Assembly (NCBI GenBank): GCA_033807695.1 | Contig: CM066304.1 | Location: 2,852,001-2,916,000 of the forward strand | DNA: 64,000 nucleotides | From: Daedaleopsis sinensis | Lineage: Eukaryota; Basidiomycota; Agaricomycetes; Polyporales; Polyporaceae | Direction of reading: 5' to 3' | Shown here: piece after piece, positions 34,879 through 44,611 of the stretch | Position numbering within the stretch: the first letter of the stretch is position 1 | How the letters are laid out: every line of letters begins with the position of its first letter | Translations under genes and position numbers: made by a program | Notes under the pieces: generated by a model | Seen by the model: the letters and a program-made list of their open reading frames with translations, nothing else | Told to the model about the DNA's origin: nothing | Database searches by the model: none

Positions 34879-35855
34879 AGCCGAAAGGTAGGGATCGCGC
34901 GCCCATTGGAAACGGCAGAGCGTAAGGTCCCGAAGCGAATCCTCGTTCATAGTACGTATGCTTTTAGTTACCATGTCAATCACCCATTGGTCTCATCTCC
35001 TGCACTGTGATTTTTTCGTGGTGTACGATATACTACATCCTCGACATGCTCCCTCAATCCTCTTGACATGAAATAATCGAAGAGTACGTCGCTCATTTAC
35101 TATCCGTAGGAAATCAGACGCACTGCTGTCATGCCGTTATGCATTACCACTGCTTCACGTTGATGCAATGCCAGCATGCGGTGATAACCAGTCCTTCTCA
35201 GCATCAGAAACTTGGTCATGACGGCGAATCCACCATGCTCAAGTCACATTAGCGGTTGCGAACGACCATTGGCGCTTTTGAACTTGACGGGTAGCTGTGG
35301 TTGCAGAAAGCAGCGGCTACATGTCATCGGCCTCGTGTCTCTGCTGCGTTCTTCTACCAGGCCTGCTGTCATGACTGAGCGCTGAATGATGAATGGTCAG
35401 TTTCTTCATGCGGGTCAGACCGACGATCTCATGCCCTTAAGTCCAGAATAATCCCGGACGCGCCGGAGCCGAAGTTCATAGACTGCATGCAGCAGGTCTC
35501 TCTTTCTGCGGGCACTCTGTTCCATGCGGTAAGGCAACCATTCCTAGATGTTTCGCGCATGGGCACTGTTGAAGGCTGCGCGTCTGTGTACTAGGACAGG
35601 TGACAGACAGTTCATCCAAGAGAGTGGACGGCGGTTTTAATTCCCTTCTTCCTGTCCATGATAAGTATTGCTGTTCGATTCCTTGCGTAAGGGCATGGCA
35701 CGCGATCGCCCGATGCGCTTTGAGGTGCACCCCAGAACTCAACATGGGGTCTTCGTGGCGCGTATCCGCAACGCAGAGATATAAAAGCGTTCATTTCTGT
35801 CTCACAAGGCAGAGCTTCGTATTTTGCTTTGTTGATTCTAGCTGTTTGCGACGCC
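34879..35855. other. intergenic
   Basis: About 1 kb with no gene seen. It ends with the TATA box of lipase 1. Confidence 0.55.
35780..35787 (+). promoter_or_regulatory. TATA box of lipase 1
   Basis: TATAAAAG lies 69-76 bp before the ATG at 35856. Lipase 2 has the same octamer at a comparable distance. Confidence 0.65.
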
Positions 35856-37209
35856 ATGACTCCGCTGTCTCCACTCTACCCTATCACTGTCCTCATACTC
35901 GCACTCTCAAGCCATGCGCTGACCCCTCTTTCCTGGCCCATTGCAGGAGTAGTGGGAGGCGCGAGCCAAGATGAGACTCGTAATGTGCGGCCCGACATTT
36001 CCAGGGACGACATAACCCCGCTCTCTCCATCGGCGGTCTCCTACTTCAAGCCGTATACTTGGTATACTAGTGCGGCGTATTGTCTCCCCAATACCACGCT
36101 CACGTGGAAATGCGGCGACAATTGCGAAGCGAATCCGACCTTCATTCCCAAAGCGTCCGGTGGGGACGGTGAGATGGTTCAGCCCTGTGAGTGACACCAT
36201 CCCTATGCCTTAGCAATGCGACGCTCACCCTCTACACTCAGGGTATGTTGGGTTCGATCCGACCTTGAAGGAAGTCATTGTGGGACATGGACCGGGTGAT
36301 GGCATGTGAGTATCTTCTGCTTCGAGTCGAGTGTCCGTGAATTTGACAGGCGGCGGTATTCTTCACTCATAGCCTTCCGTTTTTGAGGGATATAGATATT
36401 ATTCTCCGACCGCTCAACGATGCACTTTTTCCCGGGGTCGGCTCGCCGATCTTCGTACACGATGGCTTTGCAACTGCCCATGAGAAGTGTGTTATCAGTG
36501 AAATTATTATTTAGAACTCGACCTGATTATGGTGACCTTATGAAGATCAGCGCAGGATGTGTTGACTGCCGTTCAGAATACCATATCGACCCATAATGCT
36601 GACATGATCACGGTGGTTGGTCATTCACTTGGTGAGTCCCCTAGAAATGTCTTCTCGAGCGTACAAGGCTGTGACAAGACATACTTGATGGTCTCTTAGG
36701 TGGTGCCATCGCCTTGTTAGAGTCGGTGTTCTTAAACCTCCATATCCCAAATGCTACCGTTCGCACGATTGTATATGGCCTTCCCCGGGTATGTTATCAT
36801 CTACGTGCAGATGACGCAGTGTATTAATACTGTTGCTTTTACATGTCTCATCCTCTGTTCATAGGTGGGCAATCAGGAGTTTGCCAGCTACGTGGATGCC
36901 CACGTGAATGTCACACACATTGGGAACAAGCTCGATCCTGTGCCAGACCTTCCACCCTCGCTCCCTCCTTATCTCCCCTACCGTCAAACAAGCGGGGAAG
37001 TTCACATCATGGAAGATGGTATCTGGGTATCGTGTCCAGGTATGTACGTTCTAGCTGTAATTTACAAAGTCTCATTTTACTTGCGGAAACATTATGAACT
37101 AGGCCAAGACAATCCGAGTACCCAATGCACGGCTGGCGCGGTCAACTTCATGCATAACAATGCGACTGATCATCCCGGTCCGTATGACGGAGTGCTCCTT
37201 CGATGCTAG
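35856..37209 (+). CDS. secreted class 3 lipase, paralogue 1
   Basis: Seven exons (35856-36186, 36242-36305, 36373-36488, 36551-36631, 36700-36788, 36865-37039, 37103-37209) give 320 residues, typical for Lipase_3 enzymes of basidiomycetes. A signal-peptide-like N-terminus (LYPITVLILALSSHALT) precedes the mature start ITPLSPSAVSYFKPYTWYTS. Four early cysteines (CLPNTTLTWKCGDNC) follow. TVVGHSLGGAIALL is the nucleophile elbow with Ser, NKLDPVPDLP the catalytic Asp and TDHPGPYDGV the catalytic His. HDGF and GNQEFASYVDAH are family landmarks. It hydrolyses acylglycerols or related esters outside the cell (family knowledge). It is followed 0.94 kb downstream by a paralogue on the same strand, a local tandem duplication much older than the 14-kb one. 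Confidence 0.92.
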
Positions 37210-37337
37210 GTGCTCGCGTCAGCTATTCCAATGCCAGAGTGTTTCGTCAATGGCAAATGCAGTTAGCGTATCTTCTCTCACGGTGGCACAAAAGCTGTAT
37301 ATATCAGTGTATCTCACTAAGCAACTTATCTGCCAGG

Positions 37338-37985
37338 CAAGGAAGAAGTGTCCGAGACAGGATGATGACACTCTGAGTCGAGCTCGTTTACAAGATACCT
37401 GAGCCGCGCAGTATGGTCACGCCGGTAGACCCACTGTGCTTCTCGGTTGTCCAACTCCTCGAAACACCCCTCATACAACTAAATTAAGCGTCTCTCTTCA
37501 GTTACACCAAGTTCTAATCCTAATCATGTTGTTTCCATGCCATACAGCTCGACGCGTTAACCAAGGAATGGATCTCCGAGACAAGAAGATGACACTCCGA
37601 GTCGAGCTCGCCTGAGTCGCGCAGTATGGTCACGCCTGCGGACCCATGCTTCTCGGTAGTCCAACTACTTACTCGAAATTCCCTCATACAACTAAATCAA
37701 GCGTCTCTCTTCAGTTACACCAAGTTCTATTCCTAATCATGTTGTTTCCATGCCGTACAACTCGACACGTTAACCTGTCATGCAAGGAATGGATCTCCGA
37801 GACAAGATGAGGACATTCCGAGTCGAGTTCGCCTGAGTCGCGCAGTATGGTCACGCCGGCGGACCCATGCTTCTCGGTTGTCCAACTCCTCGAAACATCC
37901 CTCATTCAACTAAATTAAGCGTCTCTCTTCAGTTACACCTTCTAATCATGTTGTTTTCATGCCACACAACTCGACACGTTGCACG
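37338..37985. repeat. three tandem units of about 200-224 bp
   Basis: Units start at 37338, 37562 and 37783, each at CAAGGAA, with periods of 224 and 221 bp; the third is shorter (about 203 bp). They share CGAGTCGAG, GCGCAGTATGGTCACGCC, CTTCTCGGT, TCCAACT, GCGTCTCTCTTCAGTTACAC and ATGTTGTTT, with about 10 percent differences and small indels. No coding frame is conserved. They fill the interval between the two lipase genes. The flanking 37210-37337 and 37986-38149 hold only 3' UTR and promoter sequence. Confidence 0.9.
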
Positions 37986-38070
37986 GAGCCATGAAGTGCA
38001 GATGACTCAGCCCACCGGTCGCACAGGACCGCTTTCCCTCTGCATTTCTTCACCCGTCTACGCATTTCAC

Positions 38071-38078
38071 TATAAAAG
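38071..38078 (+). promoter_or_regulatory. TATA box of lipase 2
   Basis: TATAAAAG lies 72-79 bp before the ATG at 38150, the same octamer as in front of lipase 1. Confidence 0.65.
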
Positions 38079-38149
38079 CCCGACCGTCCAGTGCGCTACT
38101 CAAGCAGTCCCTCCGATACTGCCTCGATTCACTCGTGCCTCGGTCGCAA

Positions 38150-39526
38150 ATGGGCTTCACTGTCAATATGCTACAGCTTCTCCTGCCAGTGCTTCTCTTG
38201 CCTATGGCCGTCCTGTCAAGCTCCCAACTTCCTCTTGCTTCCAAGTTGGAGACGTACGATGCTGCTGCAGAGCCCATAACCCCGCTCTCTCCAGAACAGG
38301 TCTCGTTCTTCAAGCCGTACACTTGGTATGCAAGTGCGGGAGGCTGTAAGCCAGATGCGACGATGGCATGGACCTGTGGCAAAAACTGCGATGCGAACCC
38401 GAAATTCATTCCCGTCAAGAGCGGTGGCGATGGAGATATCACACAGTACTGTGGGTACTATCTTGCATCTATTGATGTTCACTAACGCTTCCATATCCAT
38501 GCCAGGGTTCGTTGGGTACGATCCCATCTTGCAAGAGGTTATTGTGTCACACGAAGGCACAAACGCTTCAGAGATGTGTGTATAGTCCTGGAAATGGATC
38601 GACTTCATCCATCACTTACACTTCTTGATCTTCGGGCTTGTAGATTCCCCGTCCTCACTGGGCTCGACATCTGGCTTAGACCGCTCGATGAGGATCTCTT
38701 TCCAGGGATAGATCGGTCGATAAAAGTGCATGACGGGTTTGCGTCTACTCATGAAAGGTACGCAGGGCACGACCCGGGGGTCTGTGATCTTGCGCTTCGG
38801 CGGGAAATGACTAACCTCAACCTCGTTCAATTGATGATCATTGCGGGCTGATCATGTAGATCTGCACCCGGAGTCTTGTCCGCTGTACAACAGACACTAG
38901 AGACGTACCAAGCCAACAAAGTCACTGTGGTTGGAGTATCTCTCGGTGAGTACTACCACTGCATCTAGCTAAATTAGCCATACATACTCACTAATGAGCA
39001 GGTGCTGCAATCGCCCTCTTGGATTCAGTGTTCTTGCCTCTCCACCTCCCGAATACGACTCGGGTACGCGCGATTGTCTATGGTCTTCCGCGGGTACGTC
39101 TTGCGTAGTACTGGACCAGCAAATACCCGACATATGCTGACATGTTGCACGACGACACAGGTTGGCAATCAAGAGTTTGCGGACTATGTTGATGGACACA
39201 GTGATATCACGCCAGTGACACACATTTCACGGAACCTGGATCCAGTTCCCTCCCTTCCTCCCATATGTCTCGGATATCACCAACCTCGAGGAGAGATCCA
39301 CGTCACAGTGAAAGACAAGAAGGACGTATGGCTGGTGTGCCCTGGTAAGTCTTCGCAACTCCTCCAAACATGATTGCAATCAGCACCGCTCATTGTTTGT
39401 CGCGTAAATACAGGTCAGGACAATCCGAGTCCGGAATGCGCGGCAGGTGCTGTGGCCCACAAGCGTTGGAGTGGACCGGACCACTCGGGTCCATTCGACG
39501 GCGTGTACATTCAGTGTGATAAGTGA
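38150..39526 (+). CDS. secreted class 3 lipase, paralogue 2 (GVSLG elbow)
   Basis: Seven exons (38150-38450, 38506-38575, 38644-38757, 38860-38945, 39002-39093, 39161-39344, 39414-39526) give 319 residues, with introns at the same places as in lipase 1. MLQLLLPVLLLPMAVLSSS is the signal peptide. ITPLSPEQVSFFKPYTWYAS starts the mature protein. The nucleophile elbow reads TVVGVSLGAAIALL: Gly-Val-Ser-Leu-Gly instead of the usual Gly-His-Ser-Leu-Gly, still a valid GxSxG. NLDPVPSLPP and PDHSGPFDGV hold Asp and His, so the triad is complete. It may have a shifted substrate range, since the second elbow residue touches the oxyanion region (inference). Confidence 0.9.
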
Positions 39527-40492
39527 TCTCAAGTTCCTCGTTCTACTGGATAGCGACGTACATTTCGACATAGACAGAACTTGCTTTGGAGTCGATATAC
39601 GGAGCACTCTTTTTGCTGAACGAAGGATATCATCTATGATCAATGTCAATGAGAAGAGTTCTTACATCTCACCAGACCTTCGTACATGTATGTTTTCAAG
39701 GAATCGCGCAAGAAGGGCATTTGTCACTTCCAGTACTAAGGCGGAGATGCGCCAGATGTTCTGTGAATACTTGTCTGGTGGATTCGGGATCGCAGCCGAT
39801 CCCGTCATCTTCTCCGACCAGACCTGGGTAAGTGCCTCATTCTGCAGAATGCCGAAGTGGATCTGAGATGTGACCGGTATTATTCTTACGGCTGCTACCC
39901 GCGAATACGAGCGAGACGGAGACGCTGCGTACGACGAAATTTGAGCTGGGGTGCGAGCGCTCATGGTCGCTAGAGGCGAGCGGAAGGGGAAGCAAGCGCT
40001 GGCGAAGGGTGAAAGGATGCAGGTCGTGCCTGATGCTGAGGCTGATAGTGCAAGGTGAGTGTGATCGGCGACGAGGAGCTCGATGAGCTGTTGAACTGCA
40101 GCCCGGAGGTGTGCGCGAACCGCCGGAAGGATTGGACATCGGGAAGGAAGGAACGGGAGGGCGAGAGTATGGATCGGGCACTGAGAACACAGATCGTCGA
40201 GCCGAATGTGAAGACAGGAACAAAGATCAATGAGGCGGTAAGCTCATGGTATATGCTGGTGGATGCGTGATCAAGTGGGAATGCTGGATAGAAGCTTTCA
40301 TTCCGACGACAGAGAGCGATGACATGGAAGCCTGATGAGGTTCGAATTAATGACAAACCTCGACACGGCATGCACGCTTGCACGATCGATCTAGGAAGAC
40401 CACAGCCGTCATTTGATGAACCACTCAGTCAAAATACCGGAAGGCTGGAACAAACACAAGCGTTGATCAGCGTGCGCGTCAGGTCACATGTA
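39527..40492. other. intergenic with possible degenerate exons
   Basis: No confident gene. Plus-strand segments at 39650-39830 (with a good GTAAGT at 39828) and 40055-40270 (acidic/basic, DEELDELLN) read as protein-like, but they sit in different frames and do not splice into one model. They could be decayed exons. Confidence 0.3.
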
Positions 40493-41116
40493 CTACACGG
40501 GTGTACATACAAATTGAGGATTTTCAACTCCCTTCTCTCGCTCCTTTGCTAGCCATTTCTCCTGGGATTTTTTCATTAGAGCGCGGTACGATGGAAGGAA
40601 CTTGAGCTTGAAATTTCGGAGGATGATGCCTTCCGCTACGCTATGCTGTTAGGAGTCAAGCGGGAACAATTGTTGTGAGAACGCACGTAGATGCCCTCGA
40701 GGCCACCGCAGCTGGGCGTAAAAGACACCCTTGAAGACGTCCAACTTTAGCATATCCCGGGGTACCCATCGGTCTAGGTATTCCTGGACCTCCGGTGTCC
40801 TTGGGAGCTCGGGAGCTTTGGTACCGAGGGGGTAGAACGCCACGCGAGCAGGCAGAAGCCACCTTTCGACGGGTTTTCAGGACGGAGGAAAGGGAATATC
40901 GAAGGAGGTCAGGCTGGGGGCATCGATGGCGATATGTTGCTGGTAATACATCTCAGCACAGTCGACAGGGCTCCAGTCTTCAAGTTTCCGTTCGGAGACA
41001 CCGTACTTGCGACGACATAGCTCTAAGATCATTTCGACGGTGAGGAGATACCCAGCGGTGCAGACATCCATCTTCTGCAACGGTCCGTTGGAGCGGGGTG
41101 CGGAGGGGTCTACCAT
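40493..41116 (-). pseudogene. broken hypothetical gene E (in-frame TGA)
   Basis: The frame starts at a good ATG context (CCACCATGG) at 41116 and reads VEMILELCRRKYGV, then EMYYQQHIAID and TSFDIPFPPS. It meets TGA at 40877-40879 and continues in the same frame with KPVERWLLPARVAFYPLGTK, TPEVQEYLDRWVPRDMLKL and GVFYAQLRWPRGHL. An intron (about 40636-40686) then leads to PEGIILRNFKLKFLPSYRA and REKGVENPQF before a stop at 40493. No intron of plausible size can remove the TGA. It is therefore a nonsense-mutated gene, a sequencing error, or a model I have misread. I do not recognise the family. Confidence 0.55.
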
Positions 41117-41376
41117 GGTGGGCAGGATGTGGTAGGGGTGGTAGGGGTGGTACCGAGTGCGGAAGCATCCAACACCGCGAGCGTCAAATGTCGCTAACCG
41201 AACATGAACTTGAGATAAAGCTTTAGACGCTCAAAATCATCCGCTTCAAGAACCTACTTCAACTTGTTGGCTCACTTTCAAGTCGCTTTGATCCCCTTCG
41301 CACTCGTAGAGGTGGAGCTCACTGTCGACACTCTGAGTACCACACTAGTACTAATACAGGCCTGCGACAGCATAGC

Positions 41377-41601
41377 GGAAGGTGTCATCCTTCGCAAGAT
41401 CAAGATCGAGTTCCTTCCGTCGTTCCGCGCTAGCTGGGAAGAACCTCAGAGACTTTGGCTTGAGCAAGAGCGAGCGAAGGGAGTCGAGAACCCACAGATT
41501 ATATGTACACTTGTACGTTAGCCCGATGCGGCGCACACGCTAACCAACACTTGTGTCTATTTCAGCCTCAAGGCGTCTTGACCGAGTGGTTCATCGTATG
41601 A
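41377..41601 (+). pseudogene. E-prime, inverted partial copy of gene E
   Basis: The plus strand reads EGVILRKIKIEFLPSFRAS and ERAKGVENPQI, clearly the counterpart of the last exon of E on the opposite strand 0.9 kb away. Both are preceded by an AGCATAGCG-like acceptor region. The 5' exon of E has no counterpart here, so this is a 5'-truncated, divergently oriented duplicate. A second possible exon (QGVLTEWFIV, 41566-41601) follows a TTTCAG acceptor. Confidence 0.55.
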
Positions 41602-42674
41602 TGGTCGTCTTCTTCTTCTCAGATTAATCGTCTGCCAGTAGCATGTGTATGCCATAGGGTGTAATGATACGTATACTCCTTCTACAGTTTAACTTGGAAA
41701 ATAGCATGTGCTCATATACTTCTCTCATCCTCCACATACCCGATACTGACATTTCTTATGATTCAGATCGGATAACTCGACTGTGGACTAGCTTGGACTA
41801 GGCGAGTGCAATGGAAGCCGTCGGGCGGCCGGATAAGTCCGCGCGCAGGTCCTAGCCCCACCCGACGCACAACAGACGCACTAGAGTACGTGCCAACTGC
41901 GCTAACGTAGCCTGCTAGTGGCGCCATCCGCCCGATACATGGCTACCAGTGGCAGTCTAGCGTCGGCACTTCCCCGGATGCTTGCTGTGGTGACACGATG
42001 CGCCGCGCCTTCTCCCGCGACAGTGACGGAATCCTCCATGCGGTTCAGCTCGAGATGCCTCAGCCTCCACGTCGCTCCTCGGACTCGGCCTCCTCCCCGC
42101 GGCGTCGCCGGTCCCGGTCAGCAATGGGCTAGCAGTACATAGCAGCATGACGTCGTTGGAGCTCGAATTCGAAACCTCCCGGGGGGTTGAGCCCCTCCGA
42201 GAGCACGTCGTGCCACTGCGACAGCCTGGCCAGTTGTCCGCCGACATGAACTGTACCTTCGGATTCTCCGGGCGGGGATGTCTCCGGCGGATCGTCGTCC
42301 ACCCGCAGCGTAGAGAACGTCCGAGCGGCAAAATGGAGGCAGCACTTGCCGTGGCAGCCCGGCTGGGCCGCGTCCGCTCGGCGATCTCGGTGGATGTGGT
42401 GATATACAACAGCATTACCGGTGTGTAGAATTAATACGAGGAGCCGTATATGGTCTAGACGAGTCGGGTCCGCGCAGCGGGCGGGCTGTGTGTAGAAGCG
42501 AAGGGAAGGGAGCACGCGTCGTGAGCATCACGGTCTGACAGCCGCACTGCGCGGCGACGGTCGGGAGAGAAGCACGCACCAATATACAAGAAGCTTCTGC
42601 CAGACATCCATCGATCACCCCCATGGCCAGATATATCACCTCCCCGACTCCACGGACGGCCGCCCCACGGACGT
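41602..42674. other. GC-rich intergenic, no supported gene
   Basis: A min-strand frame of 152 codons (41957-42415) and others overlap here. None shows a domain, and they disagree on frame along the stretch. The right end is the 3' flank of the FAD monooxygenase. Confidence 0.4.
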
Positions 42675-44611
42675 TCAACTCCCCGCTGACGGGTGGTCGT
42701 CGAGCATCCGCAGCGCGCGCACGACGTCCCCGTCCAGCGTCGTTTTCCACGCCCACTCCCAGTTCAGCCGCACGCGGTCGCAGATCTCCGCGAGCTTCGC
42801 CGCGTCCTCGCTGCCCGCTGCGGCCGCTGTCGGCCGGTCGAACGTGAGCCCGGGGTAGTTGAGCGTGTAGAGCACGCCGTTCTCGCGCGAGACTGCCTGG
42901 ATGCGCTGCGCGAACGGCCGCCGCACCGCGTCGTACGCGCGCAGCGCGCGCTCGAGCGTGCGGGAGGTCGTGCGGGGGTCTCCGAGCACGGCCGCGAGGA
43001 TGCACGCGTCCTGGGTGGGTGGTGGTGGTGAGCGGAAGAAGAGGAGACGGGGGAGGAGGAGAAGGAAGAAGAAGCGCACCTCGATCGCTTGGCCGGCCCC
43101 CGCCCCTTGGTAGGGCATCATCGCATGGGCCTTATACGATGGCGTGCAGATATCAGCATAAGCTCCCAGCATGTCGGCAGCGGCGCACTCACCGCGTCAC
43201 CAAGCAACGCAGCCCGGCCGGCGACGAACGACGGCAGCGGTAATGTTGTGTGTACCGCCCAGCGATTTATCCGTTCTGCAGACTGCCAAGGGTGTCAGCC
43301 CCGGTGTTCATCGCTGCCCCGCACCGCATCGTATGCACATGAAACCCGGCGAGCTCCGTACCTGGAGAAGTGCCCGCACCTCGGGCTCCCACTGGTCGAA
43401 GTCCGCGAGGATCTCGGACTGGGGCGTGTCGTGCACCCACGGTCCGTTGAAAGTGGAGAATTCGGCGTCGTATCGCGCCCGGAAGGCAGCGACGTTGATC
43501 AGCTTTCCGTGCGCTATCGGATAGACGGTAATTTCCTGTGGACGGGGCACCGGCCAGCACCCGCAGGCGTCAGCACACGTCGCTTCCGACCATCCTGCCA
43601 GGCGCGCAGGATGCATATGCACGCACAGAGTTCTTGCCAAGGTACTGGTACGTCACGCGGTTAGCCATCGAATGCAGGGCGTTGAGTATAGAAGGGGGCG
43701 CGCACCAGCATCGGGTTCTCTAGGACGCGGTGGTGTGGGAGCTTTCTGCGCAGGACGTCGGCGGGGATAATCGTGCGATAAGCGACCGTCCCGCTCCACC
43801 TCGGGGGTGCCGCGGCTAAGATCTTGTCCGCGTCCTGGTACCGGCCCTCTGCCTTAGCGACCTGCGCGAGCTCTTCGACCAAGCAGTTGCGCGCTGCCGA
43901 CTTCACGCCATCAGCGCCGATCAGGACGTCGCAGGCGGCCGACTCGCCATCCTGGAACTCCAGTCGTATCCTGGGCTGGTGGGTGGTGGATTGCGTGTAC
44001 GAGAGGAGTCGTTTACTAGTGAACTTGCGGCATTGGGGGCCCAGATGTCGTAGGAGCACTGCGTGGAACTCCGCGCGGTGGAAGGTGAGCAGGCCTCCTT
44101 TGTGACAAACATGGTTAACTTAGACGACTATGCACGAGAGACATATGTGAGAGAGTCGCGCACCTGGTGTGGAGAGTGTGTAAAAGTTGACGCCTTCGGG
44201 TTGGTCGCCTTTTCTAAAAGTGAAAGCAACCTCTGGAGGTAAGATGTGGGACACGACTTCAGAACCGTGCAAAAGCAGGGGAGTATAGAGAGAAGGCAGA
44301 TGTACGTACGATGTATGTCAGTCGGAGGCACAATGGCGATATTGGAGAGCTCGTCGGCGAGTCCGAGAGAGCACAAGACTTTCCACGCGCGGGGCCAGAC
44401 GCCTATGCCCGCGCCGATTTCTGTGAAAGCGCTAGCGGCTTCGTAGACGTCGACGGCGATGTCGTGGTAGCGAGATAGGGCGACGGCACAGACGAGACCG
44501 CCAACACCTCCGCCGCTGTTGACAAGGGGGTACGACGTCAGGGCTGGTATGCTTAGGAGGGATCACAAGGAAGAAATACCATATCGCGACCCGGAATCTG
44601 TGTAGGGACAT
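42675..44611 (-). CDS. FAD-dependent monooxygenase (salicylate-hydroxylase type)
   Basis: Nine exons on the minus strand (44580-44611, 44310-44515, 44164-44232, 43706-44097, 43627-43644, 43362-43535, 43193-43282, 43080-43130, 42675-43010) join into an unbroken 455-residue frame, the normal size of class A flavin hydroxylases. RVAICGGGVGGLVCAVAL is the GxGxxG FAD motif (split by intron 1), and GIGVWPRAWKVL follows. LLTFHRAEFHAVLLRHL leads to the DG motif DVLIGADGVKSAAR. YPIAHGKLINVAAF and GDAAHAMMPYQGAGAGQAIE form the second FAD/ribose motif. Such enzymes hydroxylate, sometimes with decarboxylation, phenolic acids using NAD(P)H. The substrate is unknown. Exon 5 is an 18-nt micro-exon (YLGKNS) that restores a motif common in the family. 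Confidence 0.92.

Noticed and set aside
41131..41155. GGTAGGGGT repeats as telomere-like sequence
   Set aside because: Only three imperfect units, not TTAGGG, located immediately before a gene start.
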